Below are positions 22,651 through 31,154 of a stretch of 31,300 nt of DNA, in pieces. Both the position numbers and the translations under genes were made by a program. Location: positions 1-31,300 of the forward strand of contig CAZUZD010000031.1 in the NCBI GenBank assembly GCA_964624465.1. The letters are read 5' to 3'. The first letter of the stretch is position 1. Every line of letters starts with the position of its first letter. Source of the DNA: CAZUZD01 sp964624465 (lineage in GTDB: Bacteria; Planctomycetota; Planctomycetia; Isosphaerales; Isosphaeraceae). Under the pieces are notes generated by a model, which ran no database searches, was not told the DNA's origin, and was given only the letters and a program-made list of their open reading frames with translations.

Positions 22651-24603
22651 ATGAGCACCATGATGATGTCCCGGTTCCCCCGCCTGCGGGCCCTGCTGGG
22701 CCGCGACCGCCGCGCGAACCGTCCGGCGCGCCGCCGGCACCACAGCGTCACGCCGCTGGAGGCGCTCGAGGGGCGGGCCCTGATGGCGGGCGCCGACCTG
22801 AAGGTGGCGCTGCGGGTCGGGTCCGAGACCCTCGAGTACGACATCGTCCAGCAGTACTCGGCGGGCGCAATCGGCTCGGCGGGCTGGGACACCGTCGACC
22901 TGGGCGGCCGGGGCGCGAAGTTCAGCTATCTGGAGACGCACCAGCTCCCGGTGCTGCCGAAGGACGCCGGCAAGAGCCTCAACCTCAGGGTCTCCGAGAC
23001 GCCCGGCAACGGGATCAACTCGGTGGCCTATCCCGGCTTCGCCGCGTTCCTGAAGGGGAGCCCGCTCAAGAACGCCACCGGCGCGGAGTTCCGCTGGGGG
23101 CAGGAGATCCAGGGGCTCAAGCTCACCCCCGACGCCCCGGTCCAGATCACCTTGATCCCCTACAACGCCGCGAAGAACGAGTACCTGCCGACGAAGGCCT
23201 ACGCGGTCTGGATCTCGGCGCAGACCTTCAACCAGGACCCGGGCAACACGGTCATCCAGTCCGACCTCGGCTGGGGCAGCAAGGACCAGGCGTTCCACGA
23301 CCACGGCCTGGTCCGGCCCCAGTGGCGGTTCTCCGAGGCGAGCAACACGCTGAAGTTCCTCGGCTCGCTGGACCGCTACAACCCCGGCGGCGACCGATAC
23401 GGCAAGGACCTCTCGATCACCCTGGGCAACCTCGTCACCCTCGACGTGCCGCTGACCAACTCGTACGTCACCATCACGCTGCCCAGGCTCACCGACGCGC
23501 AGCGGGCCGTGGTCCAGAAGCTCGACGGCAAGTCGGACCTGGCGGCGCTCTCGGCCGGCGAGCTCTCGGCGCTCCGGGGCATCAAGATCGTCGAGTCGGA
23601 CAACTACTTCCACGTCGTGAAGCCGAAGCTCGCCAGCAAGGTCCACATCGACGGCTACGGCCGGATCAACGGCTACAGCACGTACAACAACCGGTCGGCC
23701 CCGGCGCTCGACCTGAACGACTTCTCGCGGCTGGCCAAGCCGGCGTCGCTGCTCGACGAGATCACCGCGGGCCAGTACATGGTCCGCTCGGGCCTGATCG
23801 AGATCCACAGCACCAGGGCGATCACGGTGGAGGGGATCAGCGTCGCGTACGGCCCGGTGCGGCACCAGGAGTTCATCCAGCTCGGCAGCGACGAGCCGGT
23901 GCGGCTCTTCGACCTCAAGACCCCCGGCACGTTCCATGGCGCCGCCGACGGGCCGGGCATCCTCACGCCGAACGCCACCGCGTCGTACCTGTACCTGCAG
24001 CACTCCGACGACGCGATCAAGGTCTTCGCGGACAACCAGCACTTCCGCGACATCACCCTGATCCAGGGCAACGCCGGCGCGGCCATCGACCTGGGCGCCT
24101 ACGGGTACAACCGGCCGATCGGGGCCAGGGGCGCCTCGGTGCAGGGGGTGTACCTGCACCGGATCCTGCAGCAGGGCCCTGGCTACGACGGCCTGGGCGG
24201 CGTGATCACGACCCGGAACAAGGCCGCCGGCGTGGAGATCGCCAACGTCTCGATCTCCGGGGTGTTCATCGCCGACCTCGGGGCCAGCGGGCCGAACCAG
24301 TACTTCCGCAAGACGGCGATCGGATTCCTGCCCGGCGGCCTGTTCGCCGGCGGCACGCGCCAGAGCACCACGATCCGCAACCTGACGATCCACCCGTTCA
24401 GCGGCCTGAAGCCGCAGGACGCGCAGTCGTACAGCTTCCGGGGCCCGACGAGCTTCGCCCCGTACTACGAGCGGGCCAACGGCCGGCTGAAGTACAACCT
24501 GGGCCGCCAGCAGGGCTCGGCGTTCCCGGGCAACGCCGACTTCCCGAGGAACCCCGTGGGCACGCAGTTCGGCCAGTTCCAGAACGTCGTCGACAACTCC
24601 TGA
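22651..24603 (+). CDS. Surface protein with right-handed beta-helix, dextranase (GH49)-like
   Basis: A 650-aa protein. The Arg-rich N-terminus (MSTMMMSRFPRLRALLGRDR) runs into TPLEALEGRALMAGADL (residues 34-50), a LEPR-XLL-like motif. About residues 50-240 look like a beta-sandwich. Residues ~265-600 show the repeated short strands of a parallel beta-helix, with DGYGRINGYSTYNN (334-347) and HSDDAIKVFADNQHF (451-465). The paired aspartates of SDDAIK resemble the catalytic region of GH49/GH28-type polysaccharide hydrolases such as dextranase. I infer a carbohydrate-active or carbohydrate-binding role; exact specificity is unknown. ATG 22651 is chosen because it places the motif at the N-terminus and has GGGAG upstream; the TTG at 22504 would translate the AT-rich leader. 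It has its own promoter and terminator. Confidence 0.8.
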   Translation: MSTMMMSRFPRLRALLGRDRRANRPARRRHHSVTPLEALEGRALMAGADLKVALRVGSETLEYDIVQQYSAGAIGSAGWDTVDLGGRGAKFSYLETHQLPVLPKDAGKSLNLRVSETPGNGINSVAYPGFAAFLKGSPLKNATGAEFRWGQEIQGLKLTPDAPVQITLIPYNAAKNEYLPTKAYAVWISAQTFNQDPGNTVIQSDLGWGSKDQAFHDHGLVRPQWRFSEASNTLKFLGSLDRYNPGGDRYGKDLSITLGNLVTLDVPLTNSYVTITLPRLTDAQRAVVQKLDGKSDLAALSAGELSALRGIKIVESDNYFHVVKPKLASKVHIDGYGRINGYSTYNNRSAPALDLNDFSRLAKPASLLDEITAGQYMVRSGLIEIHSTRAITVEGISVAYGPVRHQEFIQLGSDEPVRLFDLKTPGTFHGAADGPGILTPNATASYLYLQHSDDAIKVFADNQHFRDITLIQGNAGAAIDLGAYGYNRPIGARGASVQGVYLHRILQQGPGYDGLGGVITTRNKAAGVEIANVSISGVFIADLGASGPNQYFRKTAIGFLPGGLFAGGTRQSTTIRNLTIHPFSGLKPQDAQSYSFRGPTSFAPYYERANGRLKYNLGRQQGSAFPGNADFPRNPVGTQFGQFQNVVDNS

Positions 24604-24645
24604 GCCTGGCGCGGTCCGCAGCGCGGCGAACCGGTGCGGGCCCGG

Positions 24646-24667
24646 CCCGGGGGCGATTCCCCCCGGG
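24646..24667 (+). terminator. Terminator after the beta-helix protein gene
   Basis: CCCGGGGG (24646-24653) and CCCCCGGG (24660-24667) form a perfect 8-bp stem with a 6-nt loop 43 nt after the stop codon. There is no T-tract. Confidence 0.55.
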
Positions 24668-24679
24668 TCCCGGGCGCGC

Positions 24680-24709
24680 GGGACAGGGCGAGGGCCGATC
24701 GGGTAAGGT
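24680..24709 (+). promoter_or_regulatory. Possible promoter of the CLC gene
   Basis: GGGACA (24680-24685) and TAAGGT (24704-24709) are 18 bp apart, about 100 bp upstream of the ATG at 24806. Both boxes are imperfect, so the call is weak. Confidence 0.3.
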
Positions 24710-24805
24710 AGGCGGGCGCGGAGCCGCCCGCCGACACCGGTTCCAGAGCCTGGCCGTGGCGGGCGCCCGGTCCCGCAGCCGCCCATCGGAGCCCGAGGAC
24801 CGTCG

Positions 24806-26725
24806 ATGACCGCACCGCCGTCGCTGACCACGCCGTCGCCGTCGTCGCCGCCGTCCCCCTGGGACCGGGGCGGCGCCGCGGTGCGGCGCCTGCTGGTGGG
24901 GCTGGCGGATCGGTGGGCGACGCCCGGGGCGGGGCGGGTGGCGGTGTGCAGCCCGGTGGTGGGGCTGTGCGCGGGGCTGGGGGCGGTGGTGCTGCTGACG
25001 TTGCTGAACCTGGCGACCGCCCGGGTGCTGGGCGACGTGCTGCACCTGCGGCTGCCGCCGACGGCCGACGAGCCGGTGCACGCGATCGAGCTGCCGACCT
25101 CGTGGTGGCGGGTGCTGCTGGTGCCGACGCTGGGGGGCCTGGCGGCGGGGCTGCTCGTGTTCCGGTTCGCGCCCGAGGCGGAGGGGCACGGCACCGACGC
25201 GATCATCCGGGCGTTCCACCGCGGGGGCGGCCAGATCCGGGCGCGGGTGCCACTGGTCAAGGGGCTGGCGTCGGTGATCACCATCGGCACCGGCGGCGCG
25301 GCGGGCGCCGAGGGCCCGATCGCGATGATCGGCGCCGGCCTGGGCTCGTCGCTGGCGCGGGCCCTGCGGCTGACGCCCGACGAGCGTCGGCTCCTGATGC
25401 TGGCCGGCGCGGCCGGGGGCGTGGGGGCGATCTTCCGGGCGCCGCTGGGCGGGGCGCTGTTCGCCTGCGAGATGCTCTACCGCACGCCGGCGCTGGAGTC
25501 GGGGGCGATCCTGTCGTGCCTGGCCAGCGCCATCGTGGCCTACTCGACCTTCGCGCTGTTCATCACGCCCGAGCCGGTCTTCACCGTGCCCGAGCTGGAG
25601 TTCCACGGCCTGGCCGAGCTGCCGGCGTTCGCCGTGCTGGGCGTGGCGTGCGCGGCGGCCGGCTGGCTGTTCGTGCGGGTCTTCTACGGCGTGCGGGACC
25701 GGGTCTTCGCGCAGCTGCCCATTCCCAGGGCGCTGAAGCCGGCCGTGGGCGGGCTGATGCTCGGCGGGCTGGCGCTGGCGTTCCCGCAGCTGCTCTCGGG
25801 CGGCTACGGCTGGGTGCAGTGGGGGGCGCTGGGGATGCCCGCCGGCCGGCTGGCGGCCGGATCGCCGGCGACGGGCCCGCAGCTGGGCCCGGGGCTGCTG
25901 CTGACGCTGGCGCTCCTGAAGCCGCTGGCGACCGGGCTCACGATCAGCTCGGGCGGCAGCGGCGGGCTGTTCGGGCCGTCGATCGTGGTGGGCGGCCTGC
26001 TGGGCGGCGCCGTGGGCCAGGCGCTGGCGGCGCTGGTGCCGGGCTGGGGGCTGGACCCGGCGGCGTTCGCGATGGTCGGCATGGGCGGGTTCTTCGCGGG
26101 GGTCTCCAAGACGCCGCTGACGGCGATCGTGATGATCTGCGAGCTCTGCGGCTCGTACAGCCTGCTCGTCCCCCTGATGCTCGCCTGCGGCCTGACGATG
26201 GGGCTGTCCCGGCGCTGGACGCTCTACGAGGAGCAGGTCCTCACCCCGCTGGAGAGCCCGGCGCACCGGGGGGATCTCCAGGCCGACGTGCTGGAGCGGC
26301 TCCGGGTCGGGCAGGTGCCGCTGCGGACCCGGGGGGTCGAGCCGCTGGCCGAGACGACGCCCTTGCCGCTGATCCTCGGGCGGGCGGCGCGGTCGGCCGA
26401 GGGGATGTTCCCGGTCGTCGACGCCGACGGCCGCCTCACCGGCTGCCTGAGCGTCTCCGACCTGCGGGCGGCGCTGGGGGGCAGCCACGCCGGCCCGCTG
26501 GTGCTGGCCGTCGACCTGGCCCGGCAGCCGGGGCCCCGGGTCACGGCCGACGACGACCTGCACACGGCGCTGAAGCGGATGACGGAGTGGAACCTCGACG
26601 CCGTGCCGGTCGTCGGCCCCGACGACCCGGGCCGGCTGGTGGGGCTGCTGGGCCGCGAGGCGCTGGTGGCCGCGTACCTCGACGCGGTGGCCGCCGCCCG
26701 CGCCGCCGAGGGCGCCGGCTCCTAG
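24806..26725 (+). CDS. CLC-family chloride channel or H+/Cl- antiporter with two CBS domains
   Basis: A 639-aa inner-membrane protein. About residues 45-470 form the CLC core. The filter motif GAEGP (167-171) carries the gating glutamate E169; GGLFGP (386-391) is the GxFxP element. ACEMLYR (220-226) has a glutamate (E222) near the position of the inner proton glutamate of bacterial antiporters, but exact equivalence needs an alignment. The first anion-site motif, usually GSGIP, reads GHGTD (127-131), so the serine ligand is not conserved. The cytoplasmic tail holds two CBS domains (about 495-555 and 565-625), which in CLC proteins bind nucleotides and regulate transport. The Ser/Pro-rich N-terminus is unstructured. 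GAGGA precedes ATG 24806. No partner gene is evident. Confidence 0.93.
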   Translation: MTAPPSLTTPSPSSPPSPWDRGGAAVRRLLVGLADRWATPGAGRVAVCSPVVGLCAGLGAVVLLTLLNLATARVLGDVLHLRLPPTADEPVHAIELPTSWWRVLLVPTLGGLAAGLLVFRFAPEAEGHGTDAIIRAFHRGGGQIRARVPLVKGLASVITIGTGGAAGAEGPIAMIGAGLGSSLARALRLTPDERRLLMLAGAAGGVGAIFRAPLGGALFACEMLYRTPALESGAILSCLASAIVAYSTFALFITPEPVFTVPELEFHGLAELPAFAVLGVACAAAGWLFVRVFYGVRDRVFAQLPIPRALKPAVGGLMLGGLALAFPQLLSGGYGWVQWGALGMPAGRLAAGSPATGPQLGPGLLLTLALLKPLATGLTISSGGSGGLFGPSIVVGGLLGGAVGQALAALVPGWGLDPAAFAMVGMGGFFAGVSKTPLTAIVMICELCGSYSLLVPLMLACGLTMGLSRRWTLYEEQVLTPLESPAHRGDLQADVLERLRVGQVPLRTRGVEPLAETTPLPLILGRAARSAEGMFPVVDADGRLTGCLSVSDLRAALGGSHAGPLVLAVDLARQPGPRVTADDDLHTALKRMTEWNLDAVPVVGPDDPGRLVGLLGREALVAAYLDAVAAARAAEGAGS

Positions 26726-26765
26726 GCTCGCGCGGGGGGAATCGCCGGCCGGCGGCGCCTGGGAT

Positions 26766-26795
26766 TTGCGAAGACACCTGCGACCGGAATACAAT
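26766..26795 (+). promoter_or_regulatory. Candidate sigma-70 promoter of the hybrid histidine kinase
   Basis: TTGCGA (26766-26771, four of six) and TACAAT (26790-26795, five of six) are 18 bp apart. The predicted start of transcription (about 26802) lies downstream of the alternative TTG codon at 26798, which supports the ATG at 26873 as the translation start. Confidence 0.5.
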
Positions 26796-26872
26796 CGTTG
26801 GTCACGTACGGGACACGCGCTCCGGAACCGAAGACGTCGCCCCGCGTCGTGGCCCATCCCCGAGGCTCTGCG

Positions 26873-29800
26873 ATGTCGGTGCCCCCCGCACCCTGGTCCG
26901 TGGACCGGCGGCTGAGCCGTACGTCCCGCTACGCGCTGGCGGTGGTGGGCGTGGCGCTGATGTCGGTGGTGCGCTGGGTCCTGGACCCGTACCTGCCGCC
27001 GGGCCGCTGGTACATGCTCTACTTCCCGATGATCGCGCTGGCGGCGCGGTTCGGGGCCGGGCCGGCGCTGCTGAGCACGGTGCTGAGCGCCATGGTGGTG
27101 CTGTTCCTGTTCGTCGAGCCGCGGTTCACGCTGGCGGTGCGGGGCGGGCCCGACATGTTCGTGCTGGTGCTGCACCTGCTCGGCGGGGCGGCGGTGGCGG
27201 CGATCGGGCAGTCGGCGCGCACGGCGACCTGGCGGGCGCAGACCAACGCCGCGGAGTCGGAGAGCCGCCGCCGCCAGCTCGAGGCCGAGATCACCCGCCG
27301 CGAGTGGGCCCAGGCCGAGAGCCAGCGGGCCCGCGAGCGGTTCCGCGAGGCGCAGGACCGCTCGCTCTACGGCTACGCGATCCTCGAATCGGTCCGCGAC
27401 GGCTCCGGCACGGTCGTCGACTTCCGCTGGGCCTACGCCAACCCGGCGGCCGCCGCGCTCCTGGGGGTGCCGGCCGGCGAGCTGATCGGCCACCGGCTCC
27501 TGCAGCAGCTCCCGACCGGCCACCGGCTGGCGGCGTTCTTCGGACGCTACGTCGGCGTGGTCGAGACCGGCCTGCCGTTCGACGCCGAGGTCGAGTACGG
27601 CACCGGCGACAGCGGCACCGGCTGGGTGCGGAACATGGCCGTGCGACACGACGACGGCGTGGCCGTGAGCCTGATCGACGTCTCCGACCGCAAGCGGCTG
27701 GAGCAGGCGCTGCGGCTGGGGGAGGAGCGGTTCGCGGTCGCCCTGAAGCACTCGCCGATCACCGTCTCGAACTGCGACGCCCAGCTCCGCTACACCTGGG
27801 TGCACAACCCCCTGGGCGGGTTCCAGGTCGAGCAGCTCCTGGGCCACACCGACGCCGAGCTGGCCCCCGACGGCGCCCTGGCCGAGCTGACGGCGCTGAA
27901 GCAGCAGGTGCTCAGCAGCGGCCGGGGCGCCCGCCGCCCGATCGAGTTCCGCCCCGGCGACCGGACCCTGCACTTCGACGTCACCGCCGAGCCGCTCCGC
28001 GACCCCGAGGGCGCGGTCGTGGGCCTGACCGTCGCCGCCATGGAGGTGACCGAGCTGGTCGAGGCCGAGCAGCGGGCCCGCGAGCGGGCCGACGAGGTCG
28101 AGGCCCTGATGCAGGTCATGCCGATCGCCGTCCTCCGCACCGACGACCCCGACTGCCGCGTGATCCAGGGCAACCGCTCCGCCTACGAGCTGATGCGGTC
28201 GCGCGCCGGCACCAACCTCGTCCGCGACGGCATGGAGGCCACCCCGCACCGCGTCGTGCGCGCCGGCCGCGACCTGCCGACCGCCGAGCTGCCGTTGCAG
28301 GTCGCGGCGCAGGGCGTCGAGGTCCGCGACGAGGAGCTCGACATCCGGTTCGAGGACGGGACCCTCCGCACCATCTTCGGCCACGCCCGGCCCCTGTTCG
28401 ACGACCAGGGCCGGCCCCGGGGCGCGGTCTCGGCCTACCTCGACGTCACCGAGCTGAAGCGGGTCCGCGAGGAGCTTCGCCGCGAGCACCAGCGCACCCT
28501 GGCGATCCTCGAGAGCATCGCCGACTCCTTCTACTCGCTCGACCACGAGGGCCGGTTCACCTACGTCAACGCCCAGGCCGAGCGCTACCTGGGCCGGCCC
28601 AAGGAGGCGCTGCTGGGCCGGCTCTACTGGGAGGAGTTCCCCCAGACCAGGGGCTCGCCGCACGAGGTCGCCTACCGCGACGCCGCCCGATCGGGGCGGC
28701 CCGCGCACCTGGAGTTCCCCTCCACCATCCAGGTCGGCCGCTGGATCGAGCTGCACGCGTACCCCGCGCCCGAGGGGCTCTCGGTCTACATCCGCGACGT
28801 CACCGAACGCAAGCACACCGAGCAGCGGGTGCTCCAGCTCAACGCCGACCTGCGGCACCGCGTCGAGGAGCTCGAGACCCTGCTGGACGTCGTGCCGATC
28901 GGCCTGGTCCTGGCCGACGACCCCGCCTGTCAGCAGCTCCGCGTCAACCCGGCGTTCGCCACCCTGCTGGGCTTGCCCGTCGACGGCGGCGCCACCCTCA
29001 CGCACCTGCCCGCCGGCTACCTCGCCCGCCGGGTCCGCCGCGACGGCCGGCCCCTGGCCGACGCCGAGCTACCGATCCAGCGCTCGGTGACCCTCGGGCA
29101 CCCGGTCCGCGAGGAGCTCGAGCTCGAGGTCGCCGACGGCCAGGTGTACCAGCTGCTCGTGCACTCGGCCCCCCTGACCGGCGAGGACGGCGCCGTGCGG
29201 GGCGCCATCGCCGCCATGATCGACCTGACCGAGCGCCGCCGGCTCGAGAGCCAGCTCCGCGCCCGCGCCGAGGAGCTCCAGGAGCTCGACCGCCGCAAGA
29301 CCGAGTTCCTCGCCATGCTCGGCCACGAGCTGCGCAACCCCCTGGCCGCCGTGCAGGTCGCCGTCGAGACCCTCCGCCAGCCCGGGGCCGCCGGCGACCC
29401 CCAGGCGATCGCCGACCGCGACTGGGCCCGCGACGCCATCGGCCGCCAGGTCGATCACCTCGGCCGGCTCGTCGACGACCTGCTCGACGCCGCCCGCGTC
29501 GCCCGCGGCGAGATCCAGCTCCGCCCCGAGCCCACCGACCTGGCCACCATCGTCGCCCGCGCCGTCGAGACCACCCAGCCGGTCCTCGGCGCCTGCCACC
29601 ACCACCTGCGCGTCGACCTCGACCCGGCCCTGGGCCCGATCACCGCCGACCCGGCCCGCCTCGAGCAGGTGCTGGTCAACCTCCTGACCAACGCCGCCAA
29701 GTACAGCGAGCCCGGCGGCCAGATCACCCTCAGCGCCCACCCTGGGCCCGAGGCTAGCACCGACGGCGCCGCCGCCGGGACGATCGAGATCGCCGTGCGG

Positions 29801-30514
29801 GACACGGGCATCGGGATCGCGCCGGAGCGGCTGCCGCAGGTCTTCGAGATGTTCACCCAGCTCGACCCCGGCCTGGCCCGCTCGCGGGGCGGCCTGGGCA
29901 TCGGCCTGGCGCTGGTCAAGACCGTCGTCGAGCTGCACGGCGGCACGATCTCGGCGCAGAGCGACGGCCTGGGCCACGGCAGCACCTTCACCGTCCGCCT
30001 GCCCCGCACCGGACCGGCCAGCCACGCCCCGGCGGCCCGCCCGGCCAACGGTGACGGTACCGGCGCCAGCACCAGTCTCGCCACCGCCACCACCACGCCA
30101 CCTGCCGTCGCGGCGGCCCGGCCCCAGCCGGCCGGCCACCGGCTGCGGATCCTGGTCGTCGACGACAACGAGGACAGCGCCCGGGGCCTCGGTCGGCTGC
30201 TCCGCCGCGCCGGCCACGAGATCGCCCTGGCGCATGACGGCGCCGCCGCGCTGGAGGTCGCCACCGGCTTCCTGCCCGACGCCGTGCTCCTGGACATCGG
30301 CCTGCCCGGCCTCGACGGCTACGAGGTCGCCCGCCGCCTGCGCACCATGCCCGGCCCCGACCGCGCCCGCCTGATCGCCGTCTCCGGCTACGGCCAGGAG
30401 AGCGACCGCCAGCGCTCCCGCGCCGCCGGCTTCGACGCCCACCTGGTCAAGCCCGTCGACCTCGCCGCCCTTCGCTCCCTCCTCGCCACCATCCCCAGCG
30501 CCGCCCCCGCCTAG
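26873..30514 (+). CDS. Hybrid sensor histidine kinase: membrane domain, multiple PAS, HisKA, HATPase, REC
   Basis: A 1213-aa protein. Residues ~18-115 are four membrane helices of the DUF4118/KdpD-like type (FPMIALAARFGAGPALLST). A short coiled coil (about 122-160) leads to about five PAS units at roughly 160-275, 282-398, 405-530, 537-648 and 660-787, linked by DVSDRKRLEQ- or DVTERKHTEQ-type connectors. HisKA has phospho-acceptor H818 in GHELRNPL. The ATPase domain has N940 (NLLTNAAKYS), G1 box DTGIGIAP and G2 box GGLGIGLALVK. A Thr/Ala/Pro-rich linker joins a C-terminal receiver domain with acidic D1097/D1098, phospho-site D1141 (LLDIGLPGLDGYE) and K1193. No output domain or cognate regulator is nearby, so signal probably passes to a distant partner. 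ATG 26873 has GAGG upstream. Confidence 0.95.
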   Translation: MSVPPAPWSVDRRLSRTSRYALAVVGVALMSVVRWVLDPYLPPGRWYMLYFPMIALAARFGAGPALLSTVLSAMVVLFLFVEPRFTLAVRGGPDMFVLVLHLLGGAAVAAIGQSARTATWRAQTNAAESESRRRQLEAEITRREWAQAESQRARERFREAQDRSLYGYAILESVRDGSGTVVDFRWAYANPAAAALLGVPAGELIGHRLLQQLPTGHRLAAFFGRYVGVVETGLPFDAEVEYGTGDSGTGWVRNMAVRHDDGVAVSLIDVSDRKRLEQALRLGEERFAVALKHSPITVSNCDAQLRYTWVHNPLGGFQVEQLLGHTDAELAPDGALAELTALKQQVLSSGRGARRPIEFRPGDRTLHFDVTAEPLRDPEGAVVGLTVAAMEVTELVEAEQRARERADEVEALMQVMPIAVLRTDDPDCRVIQGNRSAYELMRSRAGTNLVRDGMEATPHRVVRAGRDLPTAELPLQVAAQGVEVRDEELDIRFEDGTLRTIFGHARPLFDDQGRPRGAVSAYLDVTELKRVREELRREHQRTLAILESIADSFYSLDHEGRFTYVNAQAERYLGRPKEALLGRLYWEEFPQTRGSPHEVAYRDAARSGRPAHLEFPSTIQVGRWIELHAYPAPEGLSVYIRDVTERKHTEQRVLQLNADLRHRVEELETLLDVVPIGLVLADDPACQQLRVNPAFATLLGLPVDGGATLTHLPAGYLARRVRRDGRPLADAELPIQRSVTLGHPVREELELEVADGQVYQLLVHSAPLTGEDGAVRGAIAAMIDLTERRRLESQLRARAEELQELDRRKTEFLAMLGHELRNPLAAVQVAVETLRQPGAAGDPQAIADRDWARDAIGRQVDHLGRLVDDLLDAARVARGEIQLRPEPTDLATIVARAVETTQPVLGACHHHLRVDLDPALGPITADPARLEQVLVNLLTNAAKYSEPGGQITLSAHPGPEASTDGAAAGTIEIAVRDTGIGIAPERLPQVFEMFTQLDPGLARSRGGLGIGLALVKTVVELHGGTISAQSDGLGHGSTFTVRLPRTGPASHAPAARPANGDGTGASTSLATATTTPPAVAAARPQPAGHRLRILVVDDNEDSARGLGRLLRRAGHEIALAHDGAAALEVATGFLPDAVLLDIGLPGLDGYEVARRLRTMPGPDRARLIAVSGYGQESDRQRSRAAGFDAHLVKPVDLAALRSLLATIPSAAPA

Positions 30515-30720
30515 CCCCTTGGGCCGGGGAGGCTCCGCGGACGGACCCCGGGCACCCCGGCCGTTCCCCTCCCGTAGGGGGGGTGTGGGGCGCGAAAACC
30601 CACGGGCTGGGGCAGGGGACGGCTCCAGAACCGCCGCAGGTGCAGGAGCTGTTGCCCGGCCCTCTGGACGAAGACCGTGGCCTTCGGATCGAGCGACCGA
30701 CCAGACGGACGCCCCCGTGA

Positions 30721-30755
30721 CCGTCGGATTTCGCTCCGCTCATCCGACCTACGGG
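30721..30755 (-). repeat. REP-like unit, third locus (inverted)
   Basis: Read on the minus strand the sequence is CCCGTAGGTCGGATGAGC followed by GGAGCGAAATCCGAC, matching the arm at 1125-1156 with changes in both stem arms that preserve pairing (GTCGGAT/ATCCGAC, 30723-30729 and 30742-30748, against GGCGGAT/ATCCGCC). Confidence 0.65.
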
Positions 30756-30778
30756 AGTTCCTGCCTTCCGTGTGCCGT

Positions 30779-30827
30779 GGGGGGGGGGGGGGGGGGGGCC
30801 CCCGCGGGCCCCCCCCCCCCCCCCCCC
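30779..30827. repeat. G20 and C19 homopolymers flanking CCCCCGCGGG
   Basis: A run of 20 G (30779-30798), then CCCCC and GCGGG, then a run of 19 C (30809-30827). The runs are complementary and would form a very stable foldback. Their lengths are unlikely to be accurate because sequencing and assembly fail in such tracts; the N gap follows 17 bases later. Confidence 0.6.
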
Positions 30828-30844
30828 ACGGGCCCCCCACCCCC

Positions 30845-30855
30845 NNNNNNNNNNN
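30845..30855. other. Assembly gap (11 N)
   Basis: Eleven undetermined bases. The true size is unknown, and continuity between the left and right sides is an assembler's inference. Confidence 0.99.
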
Positions 30856-31154
30856 TGTTGGGCCCACCCCGCCTGGCCGCCCAGGACACACGGCCACTCA
30901 GTGCAGGGCAGGGGATCCGGACGCCGGGCGCGGCTTGACCGGACTGGCGGGCGGTGCTCAGATGACGACGGCGGTGGTACGGGCGGTCGTGCGAGGCCCG
31001 GCGCCGCCCACGCCTGCGATCGACCGACCATGGATCGTTCGACCGACCGACGCGCCCAGTCACCACGCGACGGGCCCACGGCCGCCGGGCGGGCCCACAC
31101 CACGCGGGCCCGGTCCGGGTCCGGCCGCGCCCGCCGCGCTCCAGGAGCCGAGCC

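Larger units (their letters stand above)
30515..31154. other. Non-coding region with homopolymers and assembly gap
   Basis: No gene is supported in these 640 bp. They contain a REP-like unit (30721-30755), a G20 run and a C19 run (30779-30827), the gap of 11 Ns (30845-30855), and a stretch with repeated GACC/CGAC tetramers around 31019-31050. Open frames across the homopolymers encode only poly-Gly and poly-Pro and run through the gap. Confidence 0.6.

Noticed and set aside
26726..26760. Short CGCCGGCCGGCG palindrome after the CLC gene as a terminator
   Set aside because: Self-complementary CG words of this length are frequent by chance here, and there is no loop or T-tract.
24398..29757. 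Very long open frames (more than 1500 codons) on the minus strand and in a second plus-strand frame across the CLC and histidine-kinase genes
   Set aside because: They are by-products of the GC-rich third codon position. Their translations are rich in Arg, Gly, Pro, Gln and Ala without any domain, while the overlapping frames encode complete, recognisable proteins.
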